43,140 nucleotides of DNA from Paraburkholderia sp. SG-MS1 (GCF_012275575.1 NZ_NPIH01000085.1:1-43140); one strand, 5' to 3'; numbered from the stretch's first letter, positions 1-9,508 are shown. A program made the numbers and translations. The notes: generated by a model not told the origin, from the letters alone.

Positions 1-427
1 ACACAGGTGCATCGATCCAGCCGATGCGCGCCCCACCCACGCCCTCCTGCGCAGCTGCGGGCATCGATGCGAACGAAGCGGCCAGCGCCGCCGCGCGCTG
101 CGCGAACGCGCGCGTCGCAGCCGGCGGAATGCTCGAATGATCGACGATCCAGCGCAGCCGGACCGCTTTGGCCGCGTCGCCGCTCAACAGTCCCGTGGCG
201 CCGAACACCGTGTGCTCCACCGCCGCCGCGTCGGCGACGCACAGCAGCACCGCTTCGCAGCGCAGCGCCATCTCACGCGGCGTATCGGCGACGCGCGCGC
301 CTTCCGCCATCAGCGCTTCGGCCTTTGCCCGGGTGCGATTCCACACATGCACGGTATGCCCCGCGCGCAGCAGATGCCGGATCATCGGCGCGCCCATCAG
401 GCCGGGACCGCAAAAACCAATTTCCAC
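1..427 (-). CDS. NAD(P)-dependent beta-hydroxyacid dehydrogenase, N-terminal part (3-HIBDH / tartronate semialdehyde reductase family)
   Basis: Only the first 142 codons are present; the gene runs off the left edge. The translation begins [20 protein letters not shown], a Rossmann nucleotide-binding start with the GxGxMG pattern of 3-hydroxyisobutyrate dehydrogenases and 2-hydroxy-3-oxopropionate reductases. [10 protein letters not shown] follows at the end of the second beta strand, where the family chooses NADP(H) or NAD(H). The visible part ends in WIDAPV, the conserved motif before the substrate-binding loop. The GTG at 425-427 is chosen because GAGG lies about 8 bases upstream and no in-frame ATG precedes it. 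The exact substrate cannot be told from this half. In a purine-degradation locus that yields glyoxylate, tartronate semialdehyde reductase would fit, but that is inference from context. Confidence 0.85.
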   Translation of the reverse strand, partial: MEIGFCGPGLMGAPMIRHLLRAGHTVHVWNRTRAKAEALMAEGARVADTPREMALRCEAVLLCVADAAAVEHTVFGATGLLSGDAAKAVRLRWIVDHSSIPPAATRAFAQRAAALAASFASMPAAAQEGVGGARIGWIDAPV

Positions 428-543
428 TTTCGAACCTCGTCGGCTATCGGAATGAGTTGCGCGGACATGATAACGAACCCGCGCCGTCACCGGCTACCGG
501 GCACACGACGTGCGGCACTCCCCGTCGATGGGCCGCTCACGTG

Positions 544-579
544 CCGCGTTTGCCAGCGCGTTTGCCACCGCGTTTGCCG
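544..579. repeat. Three imperfect 12-bp tandem repeats upstream of the dodecin gene
   Basis: Three consecutive units follow the pattern (C/G)CGCGTTTGCC(A/G), at 544-555, 556-567 and 568-579, with a further degenerate copy after them. They lie in the spacer before the dodecin gene, just upstream of a possible -10 (TATACT, 603-608). Function unknown. Confidence 0.6.
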
Positions 580-642
580 CATGTGCCGCGTTTCCCGTTG
601 CCTATACTTTCTGGACACCAACGAAGACCAAGGAGGAATCTT

Positions 643-849
643 ATGTCAGACCACGTCTACAAACAGATCGAACTGACCGGCTCGTCGACGGTATCGAGCG
701 ACGACGCCGTCAAGACCGCGATTGCCAAAGCGTCGAAGACCTTGCGCAATCTGCACTGGTTCGAAGTCACGGAAACACGGGGCCAGATCGAAGACGACAA
801 GGTCGCCTACTGGCAGGTGACGATCAAGGTGGGTTTGCGGATCGAATAA
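643..849 (+). CDS. Dodecin family flavin-binding protein
   Basis: A 68-residue protein that matches the whole length of dodecins. These small proteins form hollow dodecamers that bind and buffer FMN, riboflavin or CoA in the cytoplasm. The sequence starts [15 protein letters not shown], contains the [19 protein letters not shown] helix, then WFEVTETRG with the conserved tryptophan that stacks on flavin, and ends in [13 protein letters not shown]. The start at 643 has a strong Shine-Dalgarno AGGAGGA at 631-637. A possible -10 (TATACT) sits at 603-608. It stands alone, convergent with the transporter operon to its right and separated from it by a terminator. Confidence 0.93.
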   Translation: MSDHVYKQIELTGSSTVSSDDAVKTAIAKASKTLRNLHWFEVTETRGQIEDDKVAYWQVTIKVGLRIE

Positions 850-957
850 ACGCGATGGCGGCAACCGGCGCTTTGCGTCGGCGCGCGGTGACAGGCAAGG
901 GGCCCATGTGCGGCACGTGCACAAGACGCGAGGCGCCTCGCCAGTGGCCGATCCGCC

Positions 958-988
958 AAAAAAAAGCTGCGTCCGTACTGGACGCAGC
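958..988 (-). terminator. Rho-independent terminator of the BMP-type ABC transporter operon
   Basis: A perfect 9-bp stem (GCTGCGTCC at 966-974 with GGACGCAGC at 980-988, 5-nt loop) is followed on the minus strand by eight T (the A run 958-965). It lies 87 bases after the stop of the substrate-binding protein gene and in the right orientation to end that operon. Confidence 0.85.
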
Positions 989-1074
989 GCCTCAAGGCAG
1001 CGGTTGTGGTGACCGCCGCCCCGTCGATCGTAAAGCGGCTCATGCGTCGCCCAGCATCGGCTGAGCGTGACGAG

Positions 1075-2169
1075 TTACTTCGGCAGCGAACCGTCCACGC
1101 CTTCCACATACCAGTTCAGACGTTGCAGTTCCGGATCGGTCAGCGTCTTGCCCGCCGGCACCTTCACCGCACCCGACTGATCCTTGATCGGGCCGGTGAA
1201 CACGTCCCACTTGCCGCCCGCCAGTTCATCGCGCTTCGCGGCGACCTGCTTCTGCGCCTCGGCCGGAATCGCCGAGGTGTTCAGATTCTCCAGGTTGACG
1301 GCCTTCTGCGGAATGCCCCACCACACCGGATCGTTCTTCCACTTGCCGTCCAGCACCTGCTGGATCGCCGAGTTGTAATACACGCCCCAGTGCGCGACCA
1401 CCGAACCGAGATGCGCCTCGGGGCCGAACTTCTTCATGTCCGAATCCCAGCCGAACGCATGCACGTGTTTTTCCGACGCGGTGGCGAGCGTCGCGCTCGA
1501 ATCCGTGTTCTGCAGCAGCACGTCGGCACCCTGGCCGATCAGCGTTTCAGCCGCCTGCTTTTCCTTGCCCGGATCGAACCAGCTGTTGATCCAGATGACC
1601 TTCGTGTGCACCTTCGGATTCACCGAGCGCGCGCCGAGCGTGTACGCATTGATGTTGCGCACCACTTCCGGAATCGGCACCGACGCGACGAAGCCGAGCG
1701 TGTTGGTCTTCGTCACGTAGCCCGCGGCGACACCCGCCAGGTACGCGCCCTGATACATGCGCACGTCATAGGTGCCGAAGTTCGGCGCCTTCTTGTAGCC
1801 GGTAGCGTGCAGGAACACGGCGTCCGGGAAATCCTTCGCGACCTTCAGCTGGAAGTCCTGAAAGCCGAAGCTCGTGCCGATGATGATCTTGTTGCCCTTG
1901 TTCGCCAGATCGCGGAACACTCGCTCCGAGTCCGCCGATTCCGGCACGTTTTCGACGCGCGTGATCTTGATCCTGTTGCCGAACTTCGCTTGCGCTTCGC
2001 GCGAGCCCTGGTCGTGCGCGAAGGTCCAGCCGGCATCGCCCGGATTGCCGATGTAGACGAACGCGACGCCCGGCGCATCGGCGGCCTGCGCGGTTTGCGC
2101 GAGCGGCGCAGCAAGCGCGAGCGAGGCCGCGCCCCACGCGAAAGCGGTCAGTAAATTTCTTCTCTTCAT
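1075..2169 (-). CDS. BMP family ABC transporter, periplasmic substrate-binding protein
   Basis: 364 residues. An N-terminal Sec signal peptide (MKRRNLLTAFAWGAASLAL, with a probable cut after AQA near residue 29) leads into a basic membrane protein (BMP/PnrA) fold. VAFVYIGNPGDAGWTFAHDQG is visible in two parts, followed by IIIGTSFGFQD and VRMYQGAYLAGVAAGY, all typical of this family, which binds nucleosides or purine-like ligands. There is no lipobox cysteine, so it should be a soluble periplasmic protein. The ATG at 2169 is chosen over upstream codons because the signal peptide starts there. It is the last gene of the ATPase-permease-permease-binding protein operon. Neighbouring purine enzymes suggest a purine, xanthine or nucleoside ligand; this is inference. 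Confidence 0.92.
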   Translation of the reverse strand: MKRRNLLTAFAWGAASLALAAPLAQTAQAADAPGVAFVYIGNPGDAGWTFAHDQGSREAQAKFGNRIKITRVENVPESADSERVFRDLANKGNKIIIGTSFGFQDFQLKVAKDFPDAVFLHATGYKKAPNFGTYDVRMYQGAYLAGVAAGYVTKTNTLGFVASVPIPEVVRNINAYTLGARSVNPKVHTKVIWINSWFDPGKEKQAAETLIGQGADVLLQNTDSSATLATASEKHVHAFGWDSDMKKFGPEAHLGSVVAHWGVYYNSAIQQVLDGKWKNDPVWWGIPQKAVNLENLNTSAIPAEAQKQVAAKRDELAGGKWDVFTGPIKDQSGAVKVPAGKTLTDPELQRLNWYVEGVDGSLPK

Positions 2170-2227
2170 GTTGGGTCCTGTTGTCGTTGGTCGAATAATA
2201 GGAAACGTAGGGTCGCGGGCGGCCCGA

Positions 2228-3157
2228 TCAGCCCGCCGAGAAAAACGGCTTGCCGAGCGATGCCGGCGCATTCAGACGGATCGTGTTCGGATTGCGCGAG
2301 ATCAGCACCAGCACGACGACCGTCGCGACATACGGCAGCATCGCGAGGAATTGCGTCGGCACGGGCACGCCGATCGCCTGCGCGTAAAACTGCAAGCCGG
2401 TCACCGCGCCGAACAGCAGCGCACCGATCAGCAGACGCCCCGGGCGCCACGTCGCGAACACCACCAGTGCGAGCGCGATCCAGCCGCGGCCCGAGGTCAG
2501 GTTCTCCTGCCACAGGTGCAGATTCACGATCGAATAGTAGCCGCCCGCGAGCCCGGCCATGCCGCCGCCGAAGGCCACCGCGCCGTAGCGCACGCCAACC
2601 ACCGGAAAGCCGACCGAGTGCGCGACCTGCGGCGATTCGCCGACCGAGCGCAGCACCAGACCGGCGCGCGTGCGGTACAGAAACCAGCCGATCACGGCGA
2701 ACATCAGGAACGCGAGGTAATCGAGCGGCGTGAGGCTGAAGAGCGCGGGCCCGAGCACGGGAATCTTCGCGAGACCGGGAATGGTCCACGTGTCGATGGT
2801 CGCGCGCACCGCGGCCGACGTGTACGGCTTGCCGACATAGGCCGACAGGCCGATGCCGAAGATCGTCAGCGAGAGGCCGGTGGCGACCTGGTTGGCGAGC
2901 ATGGTCAGCGTGAGAAACGCGAACAGGAGCGACATCGCGAGACCGGCGCCAATCGCGGCGAGCACGCCGAGCCACGGGTTGCCGGTAATGGTCGTGACCG
3001 CGTAGCCGGTCACGGCGCCCATCAGCATCATGCCTTCGACGCCCAGGTTGAGCACGCCCGACTTTTCGGTGACGAGTTCGCCCGCGCCCGCGAACATCAG
3101 CGGGATTGCGGCGGTGACGGCGCTCGAGGTGAGCGCGCTGGCTTGTTGAATATCCAT
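2228..3157 (-). CDS. BMP-type ABC transporter permease (second subunit)
   Basis: 309 residues, very hydrophobic, with about eight to ten membrane spans. It starts [20 protein letters not shown] and has the family's conserved stretch [20 protein letters not shown] near residues 28-48, as in the shorter permease of nucleoside/simple-sugar importers (BPD_transp_2 family, YufQ/NupQ-like). [16 protein letters not shown] (around 170-185) is the cytoplasmic loop that contacts the ATPase. It lies 18 bases after the first permease and 58 bases before the binding-protein gene, so it is in the same operon. Confidence 0.92.
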   Translation of the reverse strand: MDIQQASALTSSAVTAAIPLMFAGAGELVTEKSGVLNLGVEGMMLMGAVTGYAVTTITGNPWLGVLAAIGAGLAMSLLFAFLTLTMLANQVATGLSLTIFGIGLSAYVGKPYTSAAVRATIDTWTIPGLAKIPVLGPALFSLTPLDYLAFLMFAVIGWFLYRTRAGLVLRSVGESPQVAHSVGFPVVGVRYGAVAFGGGMAGLAGGYYSIVNLHLWQENLTSGRGWIALALVVFATWRPGRLLIGALLFGAVTGLQFYAQAIGVPVPTQFLAMLPYVATVVVLVLISRNPNTIRLNAPASLGKPFFSAG

Positions 3158-3175
3158 GGAAGTCCGGCGAAAAGA

Positions 3176-4291
3176 TCAGTGAGCCTGTTGGTGAACGGCG
3201 GCCAGCGAGCGGCGGCGCACCCGGTAGTTCACGAACAGGTCGGCACCCAGCAGGCAGAACAGCAGGAGCCCCTGGAACACGCCGGAAAGCGCCTGCGGCA
3301 ATTGCATCGAGGTCTGCACCGCTTCGCCGCCGAGATACAGCAAGGCCATCAGGAGACTCGCGAGCACGATGCCGACCGGATGCAACCGCCCGACGAACAC
3401 GACGATGATCGCCGTGAAGCCGTAGCCCGGCGACCACGTCGCCTGCAACTGGCCGATCGGGCCGGCGATCTCGCCCATTCCGGCGAGGCCCGCGAGGCCG
3501 CCGCTGATCAGGAGCGAGGTCCAGATGGTTCTCTTGTCGGAAAAGCCTGCATAGCGCGCGGCAAGCGGCGCGAGGCCGCCGACGTTCATCCGGTAGCCCG
3601 CGAAGCTCTTGCGCATGAAGAGCCACACGAGCGGGATCGCGATCAACGTGACGAACACCGACGCGTTCAGCCGCGTGCCGCGCAGCCATTTCCAGTGCCA
3701 GTCGCCGTAGAGCGTTGGATAGAGCGCGTCGCCGCTGAACATTTCCGACAGCGGAAAGTTCATGCCCTGCGGGTCGCGCCACGGACCACTCACCAGATAG
3801 ATCAGCAGTTGCGTGGCCACGTACGTGAGCATCAGGCTCACGAGAATCTCGTTGGTGTTGAAGCGGCTCTTGAGGAGTGCGGGAATCGCCGCCCACGCCA
3901 TGCCGCCGAGCACGCCGGCGATCATCATGGTCGGCAGGATCCACCAGCCGGTGGCCTGGTCGAAGTAGATCGCGACGCCGCTCGCGGCAATGCCGCCGAG
4001 CAGCATCTGCCCTTCCGCGCCGATATTCCAGACGTTGGCGCGATAGCCGATCGCGAGGCCGAGGCCGATCAGGCACAACGGCGACGCCTTCAGCAGCAGC
4101 TCGGACCAGCCGTTCACGCTCGACAGCGGTTCGATGAAAAACGCGTGCATCGCCTGCAAGGGATCGCGTCCCACGAGGCTGAAAATCAGAAAGCCGATCG
4201 CCAGCGTGAGCAACGCGGCGATCAGCGGCACGGCGAACTGCATCGTGCGCGAGGGCGTCGTGCGTGCTTCGAGTCGATAAGGAAGAATCAT
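3176..4291 (-). CDS. BMP-type ABC transporter permease (first subunit)
   Basis: 371 residues, an integral membrane protein of the BPD_transp_2 family (YufP/NupP-like). After a short basic N-terminus there is a first span (FAVPLIAALLTLAIGFLIFS, about 19-38). Next comes GLGLAIGYRANVWNIGAEGQ, the conserved stretch of the larger nucleoside-importer permease, and a coupling-loop region around RMNVGGLAPLAARYAG. It is the second gene of the operon, 81 bases after the ATPase gene, and ends 18 bases before the second permease. The two permeases probably form a heterodimer in the inner membrane. Confidence 0.92.
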   Translation of the reverse strand: MILPYRLEARTTPSRTMQFAVPLIAALLTLAIGFLIFSLVGRDPLQAMHAFFIEPLSSVNGWSELLLKASPLCLIGLGLAIGYRANVWNIGAEGQMLLGGIAASGVAIYFDQATGWWILPTMMIAGVLGGMAWAAIPALLKSRFNTNEILVSLMLTYVATQLLIYLVSGPWRDPQGMNFPLSEMFSGDALYPTLYGDWHWKWLRGTRLNASVFVTLIAIPLVWLFMRKSFAGYRMNVGGLAPLAARYAGFSDKRTIWTSLLISGGLAGLAGMGEIAGPIGQLQATWSPGYGFTAIIVVFVGRLHPVGIVLASLLMALLYLGGEAVQTSMQLPQALSGVFQGLLLFCLLGADLFVNYRVRRRSLAAVHQQAH

Positions 4292-4372
4292 GGGTAGCGT
4301 GTGATTGATTGGTTCTGGTTGTGAGGCTCGTGAGGCTCGAACGACGCGGCTCGCCCCTTCTCGCCTCGCGCT

Positions 4373-5974
4373 TTATGCGTGCGCCGCCTGTTCCGCCGAC
4401 GGCGCCGCGCCCTCGCGCGCGCCGAACAGACCCGCCATCCAGCGGCCGATTTCCTCGGCATTGGTCGCCCCCGTCGCGCGTACCGGCGAGAGCCGGCCGC
4501 CGGCGAGCACCGCGAGGCGATCGCAGATGTCGAACAGCTCTTCCAGTTCTTCAGAAATCACCAGAATCGCGACGCCGCGCGCCGCCAGATCGAGCAACTG
4601 CTGACGGATGAACGCCGCCGCGCCGACGTCGACGCCCCATGTGGGCTGCGCGACCACCAGCACTTTGGGCGCCTGCAGGATTTCGCGCCCCATGATGTAT
4701 TTCTGCAGATTGCCGCCGGACAGACTTTGCGCGAGCGCTTCCGGGCCGCCGCAACGCACGTCGAAGGCGTCGATACAGCGCTTCGCGAACGCTCGCATCG
4801 CACCCGCCTTGATCCAGCCCGAGCTCACCATCTGCTGACGATGCGCGGTGAGCAGTGCGTTCTCCGACAGCGACATGGCCGGCACCGCGCCACGGCCAAG
4901 GCGCTCCTCCGGCACGAAGCCGAAACCGAGCGCGCGCCGGCCGCCCGCGCCGAGGCGCCCGGCCGTCTTACCGCAAATCGTGACCGCGTCGGCGCGCACG
5001 CCGCGTTTTTCGCCGGACAGCGCCGAGAGCAACTCCGCCTGGCCGTTGCCCGACACGCCCGCGATGCCGAAAATCTCGCCCGCATGCACGCCGAACGACA
5101 CGTCGTGCAGCGACGTGCCGAACGGGTCGTCGCTCTCCACCGACAACTGCTTCACGTCGAGCAGCACGGCGCCCGGATTGTGCTCGCGCCGCGTGTAATC
5201 GGGCAGCGAATGGCCGACCATCAACTGCGCGAGCGACGCATGCGTCTCGCCCTTCGGCTTCACGTGACCCGTCACACGGCCCCCGCGCATCACGGTCGCG
5301 CTGTCGCACAGCTCCTGGATTTCGTCGAGCTTGTGGCTGATGTAGAGAATGCTGCAGCCTTCGGCCGCCAGCCGCCGCAACGTCGCGAAGAGCTTTCTCA
5401 CCGCTTGCGGCGTCAGCACCGAAGTCGGCTCGTCCATGATCAGCAGGCGCGGGTTCTGCAGCAGGCAGCGCACGATCTCGACGCGCTGCCGCTCGCCCAC
5501 CGTCAGGCTATGCACGTGACGCTGCGGGTCGATGTCGAGCCCGTAGTCGGCCGAGACTTCGCGGATGCGTTGGGAAAGCGTCTTCAGGTCGAACGGTTCG
5601 TCGAGTGCGAGCGCGATGTTTTCGCCGACCGTGAGCGTCTCGAACAGCGAAAAATGCTGGAACACCATGCCGATGCCGAGCTTGCGCGCCGCCGCCGGGT
5701 TCGCGATCTCGACCACCTCGCCTTCCCAGCGAATCTCGCCGGCGTCGGGCCGCACCGCGCCGTAGATGATCTTCATCAGTGTGCTTTTGCCGGCGCCGTT
5801 TTCGCCGAGCACCGCATGGATCTCGCCCGGGGCGACGATCAATGTGACGTCGTCGTTGGCGCGCACCGCCGGGTACTGTTTGGTGATGCCCTGGAGCATC
5901 AGCCTGGGCGCCGCCTGTTCCGGCCGCGTCGCCGGCTGCGCGGCGGCGCCGTCGCTATAAGAAGAGTCGCTCAT
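4373..5974 (-). CDS. BMP-type ABC transporter, tandem ATPase subunit
   Basis: 533 residues with two fused ABC domains, like RbsA and the nucleoside importers' NupO/YufO. First domain: Walker A GENGAGKS at 57-64, signature LTVGERQRVEI, Walker B LLIMDEPTSVL. Second domain: a degenerate Walker A (GVSGNGQAEL), signature LSGGNLQKYIMGRE, and Walker B VLVVAQPTWGVDVG, where the catalytic Glu is replaced by Gln, as is common in this subfamily. The ATG at 5974 (MSDSSYSDGAAAQ) is chosen as the probable start; further upstream codons give a low-quality extension. It is the first gene of the operon and is divergent from the LysR gene across a 250-bp spacer. Confidence 0.92.
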   Translation of the reverse strand: MSDSSYSDGAAAQPATRPEQAAPRLMLQGITKQYPAVRANDDVTLIVAPGEIHAVLGENGAGKSTLMKIIYGAVRPDAGEIRWEGEVVEIANPAAARKLGIGMVFQHFSLFETLTVGENIALALDEPFDLKTLSQRIREVSADYGLDIDPQRHVHSLTVGERQRVEIVRCLLQNPRLLIMDEPTSVLTPQAVRKLFATLRRLAAEGCSILYISHKLDEIQELCDSATVMRGGRVTGHVKPKGETHASLAQLMVGHSLPDYTRREHNPGAVLLDVKQLSVESDDPFGTSLHDVSFGVHAGEIFGIAGVSGNGQAELLSALSGEKRGVRADAVTICGKTAGRLGAGGRRALGFGFVPEERLGRGAVPAMSLSENALLTAHRQQMVSSGWIKAGAMRAFAKRCIDAFDVRCGGPEALAQSLSGGNLQKYIMGREILQAPKVLVVAQPTWGVDVGAAAFIRQQLLDLAARGVAILVISEELEELFDICDRLAVLAGGRLSPVRATGATNAEEIGRWMAGLFGAREGAAPSAEQAAHA

Positions 5975-6224
5975 GTGATTCCGTCGTGCGTCAGTGACTA
6001 CCGGTTCCGGCGCGTCCGTCCACCTCGCCGGCGGACGATCCGTCACCACAACCGGGTGACAATACCTAATTCGACCCGCTCAGTCGAGCCGTCAAAATTC
6101 CCGCAAACCCGCGCCGCAGCGCGCTCTGCGGGTATGCCACCCTTGACGACGTTTTTCGTTCATATTAAAAAGCATATACCCCCACGCCCGTTCGATCAGC
6201 CTGAACATATATTTCGGAGAAGTC
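5975..6224. promoter_or_regulatory. Divergent control region between the ABC transporter operon and its LysR regulator
   Basis: A 250-bp spacer with no gene. The part nearest the LysR gene is AT-rich compared with its surroundings (around 6150-6215), with CATAT repeated at 6161-6165, 6173-6177 and again near 6204. This is where a LysR protein would be expected to bind. On the minus strand TAATAT near 6163-6168 is a possible -10 for the transporter. The LysR gene has a good ribosome site (GGAGAAG) before its ATG. The binding site itself is a guess. Confidence 0.4.
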
Positions 6225-7157
6225 ATGAGCCAGCAACGCGAGGCGATCGATACGTACCTACTGCGCGTCTTGCACACCTTGTTGATGGAGCGCAGCGTCA
6301 CCCGCGCGGCCGTCAAACTGAACCAGTCGCAACCTGCGATCAGCGCGGCGCTGCGCCGCCTGCGCGACATCACCGGCGACCCGCTGCTGGTGCGCGGCAA
6401 ATCCGGCATGGTGCCGACCGAGTACGGCCTGCGCCTGCTCGAACCGGTACAGAACGCGCTGCGCGAAATCGAACGCATCAAGTTCCAGCAGCACAACTTC
6501 GATCCGGCGACCTCGATCCGTTGCTACCGGATCGGCTGCCCCGACTACCTGAACGTGCTGTTCGTGCCGACGGTGGTCGAACGTTTTCGCCAGGCCGCGC
6601 CGAACGCGACGCTCGAATTTCACTCGCTCGGCCCCGCCTTCGACTACGAACTCGCGCTCGAGGACGGCAAGCTCGACATCGTGGTCGGCAACTGGCCGGA
6701 GCCGCCGGAGCAACTGCATCTGTCGAACCTGTTCGTCGATCAGATCGTCTGCCTGATGAGCAACACGCATCCGTTCGCCAAACGCGGCGGCCTCACGCTC
6801 GATCAGTACCTGAACGCTCCGCATCTCGCGCCGACGCCTTATTCGGTGGGCCAGCGCGGCGCGATCGACGTGCATCTCGCGCGCGAGCGCCTGAAGCGCC
6901 ACGTGGTCGTCACGTTGCCGTACTTCAATCTGGCGCCGTACGTGCTGATCAAATCCGATCTGATCTTCACAACGACGCGCCTTTTTGCCGATTACTACGC
7001 GAAGTTCCTGCCGCTGACCGTGGTGCCCGCGCCGCTCGATTTCCCGCCCATGCAGTACTACCAGCTGTGGCACGAACGCGTGCATTACTCCGACGAAGTG
7101 CGCTGGCTGCGCAGTCTGGTCGCCGAAGCGACCAGGACGTTGATCGACAAACCTTGA
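6225..7157 (+). CDS. LysR family transcriptional regulator
   Basis: 310 residues. The N-terminal winged helix-turn-helix (about 9-68) reads through LLMERSVTRAAVKLNQSQPA and ISAALRRLRDITGDPLLVR, typical of LysR. The rest is a periplasmic-binding-like effector domain in the NodD/NahR-like subgroup (CPDYLNVLFVPTVVERFR, LDIVVGNWPEPPEQLH). It is divergent from the BMP-type importer and convergent with the 8-oxoguanine deaminase gene, so it probably controls one or both in response to a purine. The effector is not visible from sequence. Confidence 0.92.
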   Translation: MSQQREAIDTYLLRVLHTLLMERSVTRAAVKLNQSQPAISAALRRLRDITGDPLLVRGKSGMVPTEYGLRLLEPVQNALREIERIKFQQHNFDPATSIRCYRIGCPDYLNVLFVPTVVERFRQAAPNATLEFHSLGPAFDYELALEDGKLDIVVGNWPEPPEQLHLSNLFVDQIVCLMSNTHPFAKRGGLTLDQYLNAPHLAPTPYSVGQRGAIDVHLARERLKRHVVVTLPYFNLAPYVLIKSDLIFTTTRLFADYYAKFLPLTVVPAPLDFPPMQYYQLWHERVHYSDEVRWLRSLVAEATRTLIDKP

Positions 7158-7240
7158 CGCCTCGTTGCGCGGGTGGCGGGCGTGCCGTTTTTGACGATGG
7201 CATCCCCGCTCTCTCTTCCCGCGCTCCCCACTTTCCTCTT

Positions 7241-8638
7241 CTACGCCGCCGCCTCGTAAAGCGTCTTCGCCAGCCGGTTGTGCCGCTCGATGACCGGCCC
7301 GAGGTCGAGCGTCGTCAACTGGCCGTCTTTCACCACCACCTTGCCGCCGATCACGCTGTAGCTCACCTGTGAAGGCGCGCAGAACACCAGCGCCGCGACC
7401 GGGTCGTGCAACGCGCCCGCAAACAGCGGCTGACGCAGGTCGAACGACACGAAGTCCGCCGCCATGCCCGGCGCAAGCGCGCCGATGTCGTCGCGATTGA
7501 GCACCTTCGCGCCGCCCAGCGTCGCGATCTCCAAGGCGTCGCGCGCGGTCATCGCGTCCGGCCCGAAACCGACCCGCTGCAGCAGCAACGCCTGGCGCAC
7601 TTCGGCGACCATCTGCGCGCCGTCGTTCGAAGCCGAACCGTCGACGCCCAGCCCCACCGGCACCCCCGCGAGACGCATCCGCCTGACCGGCGCAATGCCC
7701 GAGGCAAGCCGCATGTTCGAACACGGACAGTGCGCAACCCCGGTGCCCGTGCGCGCGAACAGTTCGATGCCCGCGTCGTCGAGTTGCACACAGTGCGCAT
7801 GCCACACATCGCGGCCGACCCAACCAAGGTCTTCCGCATACTCGGCAGGCGTCATGCCAAACTTCTCGCGGCTGTATGCGACGTCGTTGACGTTCTCCGC
7901 GAGGTGCGTATGCAGCGACACGCCATAGTGACGCGCCAGCACAGCCGACTCGCGCATCAACTCGCGGCTCACCGAAAACGGCGAGCACGGCGCGACCACC
8001 ACGCGCAGCATCGCGTAGCGGCCTTCATCGTGATACGTCTCGATCAGCCGCTGTGTATCTTTCAGGATGTCCGCTTCACGCTCAACCACCGAATCCGGCG
8101 GCAAGCCGCCGTCCTTCTGCCCCACGCTCATGCTGCCGCGCGCCGCATGAAAACGCATGCCGATCCGCCGTGCCGCCGCAATGCTGTCGTCGAGCCGGCT
8201 GCCGTTCGGATAGATATACAGATGGTCGCTCGACGTCGTGCAGCCGGACAGCAGCAGTTCGGCCATCGCCGTCAGCGTCGAGATTTCGATCATCTCCGGC
8301 GTGAGATTGGCCCACACCTTGTACAGATTCGTGAGCCAGCCGAACAGCTCGGCGTTCTGCGCGGCGGGCAACGCGCGCGTGAGGCTCTGATACATGTGGT
8401 GATGCGTATTCACGAGACCCGGGATGACCAGGTGGCCACGCATGTCGAGCACTTCGTCGGCAGTGGGCGGCAACTGCGCCGCCGCTCCCACTGCGACGAT
8501 GCGGTTGTCCTCGATATACAGACCGCCGTCGCGCAGTTCGCGCCTCGCGCCGTCCATCGTGACCAGCACGTCCGCGTGCTTGACCAGCATCGTTTTCTTC
8601 GGCTTTCCCGACTGCTGTGCCGCCTGTTCCATCGTCAT
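7241..8638 (-). CDS. 8-oxoguanine deaminase (amidohydrolase superfamily)
   Basis: 465 residues. The protein has the metal-dependent amidohydrolase layout. VIPGLVNTHHHMYQSLTRAL (about 71-90) carries the first metal histidines, HTHLAEN the third, HAHCVQLDD the fourth, and LGVDGSASND the catalytic aspartate. The HHMYQ/TRA version, together with the long WLTNLYKVWANLTPEM segment, matches the 8-oxoguanine deaminase group rather than classical guanine deaminase. Known members convert 8-oxoguanine to urate and ammonia, which feeds straight into puuD next door. The start at 8638 (MTMEQAAQQ) is taken because GGAG lies about 7 bases upstream; another ATG lies two codons later. Related triazine or cytosine/isocytosine hydrolase activity is the main alternative. 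Confidence 0.82.
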   Translation of the reverse strand: MTMEQAAQQSGKPKKTMLVKHADVLVTMDGARRELRDGGLYIEDNRIVAVGAAAQLPPTADEVLDMRGHLVIPGLVNTHHHMYQSLTRALPAAQNAELFGWLTNLYKVWANLTPEMIEISTLTAMAELLLSGCTTSSDHLYIYPNGSRLDDSIAAARRIGMRFHAARGSMSVGQKDGGLPPDSVVEREADILKDTQRLIETYHDEGRYAMLRVVVAPCSPFSVSRELMRESAVLARHYGVSLHTHLAENVNDVAYSREKFGMTPAEYAEDLGWVGRDVWHAHCVQLDDAGIELFARTGTGVAHCPCSNMRLASGIAPVRRMRLAGVPVGLGVDGSASNDGAQMVAEVRQALLLQRVGFGPDAMTARDALEIATLGGAKVLNRDDIGALAPGMAADFVSFDLRQPLFAGALHDPVAALVFCAPSQVSYSVIGGKVVVKDGQLTTLDLGPVIERHNRLAKTLYEAAA

Positions 8639-9154
8639 TCGTTTTCTCCGCTTCAATACTTCCGTGCAAAGCTGCTCGAACGCGATGTGGCGACACGCCG
8701 ACCGCGCCGCCGCGTCCCGTCGAACGCCGTTGGCCCGGTTACCCGGCGTGTTCCGCCGTCTTCGGGATGCGCCGCAGCCGGTTCGTCTCCGCCGCGGCGC
8801 ACAGGTGTAACCTTCGACGGCCAAAATAAGCATGGCAACTCGCGCCAATGCGATACCCAACCTCACGCTATCGATATAGTGGGCCTTTTTTGGCGCCGCT
8901 ACGATCGAAGCGACGCGCAGCAATCGAACCAGGCAACTCGCTACGGCTTTCGACGGGCTGTGCAACATGCGCCAGGTATTATCTTTCCTATCTCGCGCGC
9001 GCTGAGCGGAACAACCTTTTTACAATGGCTGCCACGGCGCTCGCTTCAATTCGCCGACGGGTATGTAGCCACTGACGTGGAGCCTCGATCCGCCGCAAAC
9101 GTATCTGGATCGGGCTGCCGCCGAAACCTCGCAAACACACAAGGACAATGGCGA
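8639..9154. other. Intergenic region between divergent deaminase and uraH genes
   Basis: 516 bases between two divergent genes with no credible coding. It must hold both promoters. AT-rich patches lie at about 8870-8895 and 8975-9025, but no clear paired -35/-10 or strong inverted repeat was found by eye. Confidence 0.5.
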
Positions 9155-9508
9155 ATGGGAAAGCTCACTACCCATGTGCTCGACACCGCGAACGGCCGTC
9201 CCGGCGCGGGCATCAAGGTCGAACTCTTCGCGCTGGCGGGCGACACGCGGCGCGCGCTCAAAACCACCACCACCAATGACGACGGCCGCTGCGACGCGCC
9301 GTTGCTGGAAGGCGACGCGCTCGTCGCGGGCGAATACGAGCTGGTGTTCGGCGCGGGCGACTACTTCGCGTCGATCGGCACGAAAGTGCCCGAGCCGCGC
9401 TTCGTCGATCGTGTGGTGCTGCGCTTCGGCGTGGCCGACGCCGCTGCGCATTATCACGTGCCGCTGCTGGTGTCGCCGTGGTCGTACAGCACGTATCGAG
9501 GCAGCTAG
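9155..9508 (+). CDS. uraH: 5-hydroxyisourate hydrolase
   Basis: 117 residues, the transthyretin-related fold. It opens the ring of 5-hydroxyisourate, the product of urate oxidation, to give OHCU. Diagnostic features are the N-terminal GKLTTHVLDTANGRPG (active-site His7), LKTTTTNDDGRCDAPLL in the middle, HYHVPLLVSPWSYSTY near the end, and the exact C-terminal tetrapeptide YRGS that separates these enzymes from transthyretin. ATG 9155 is chosen because it yields the conserved start; the ATG at 9148 is out of frame. It lies upstream of puuD in the same direction, the next step back in the pathway. Confidence 0.95.
   Translation: MGKLTTHVLDTANGRPGAGIKVELFALAGDTRRALKTTTTNDDGRCDAPLLEGDALVAGEYELVFGAGDYFASIGTKVPEPRFVDRVVLRFGVADAAAHYHVPLLVSPWSYSTYRGS

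Noticed and set aside
1006..7372. Long open frames on the + strand opposite the ABC transporter genes
   Set aside because: They are Arg/His/Ala-rich mirror frames of high-GC genes on the other strand; the minus-strand proteins have clear family motifs and ribosome sites.
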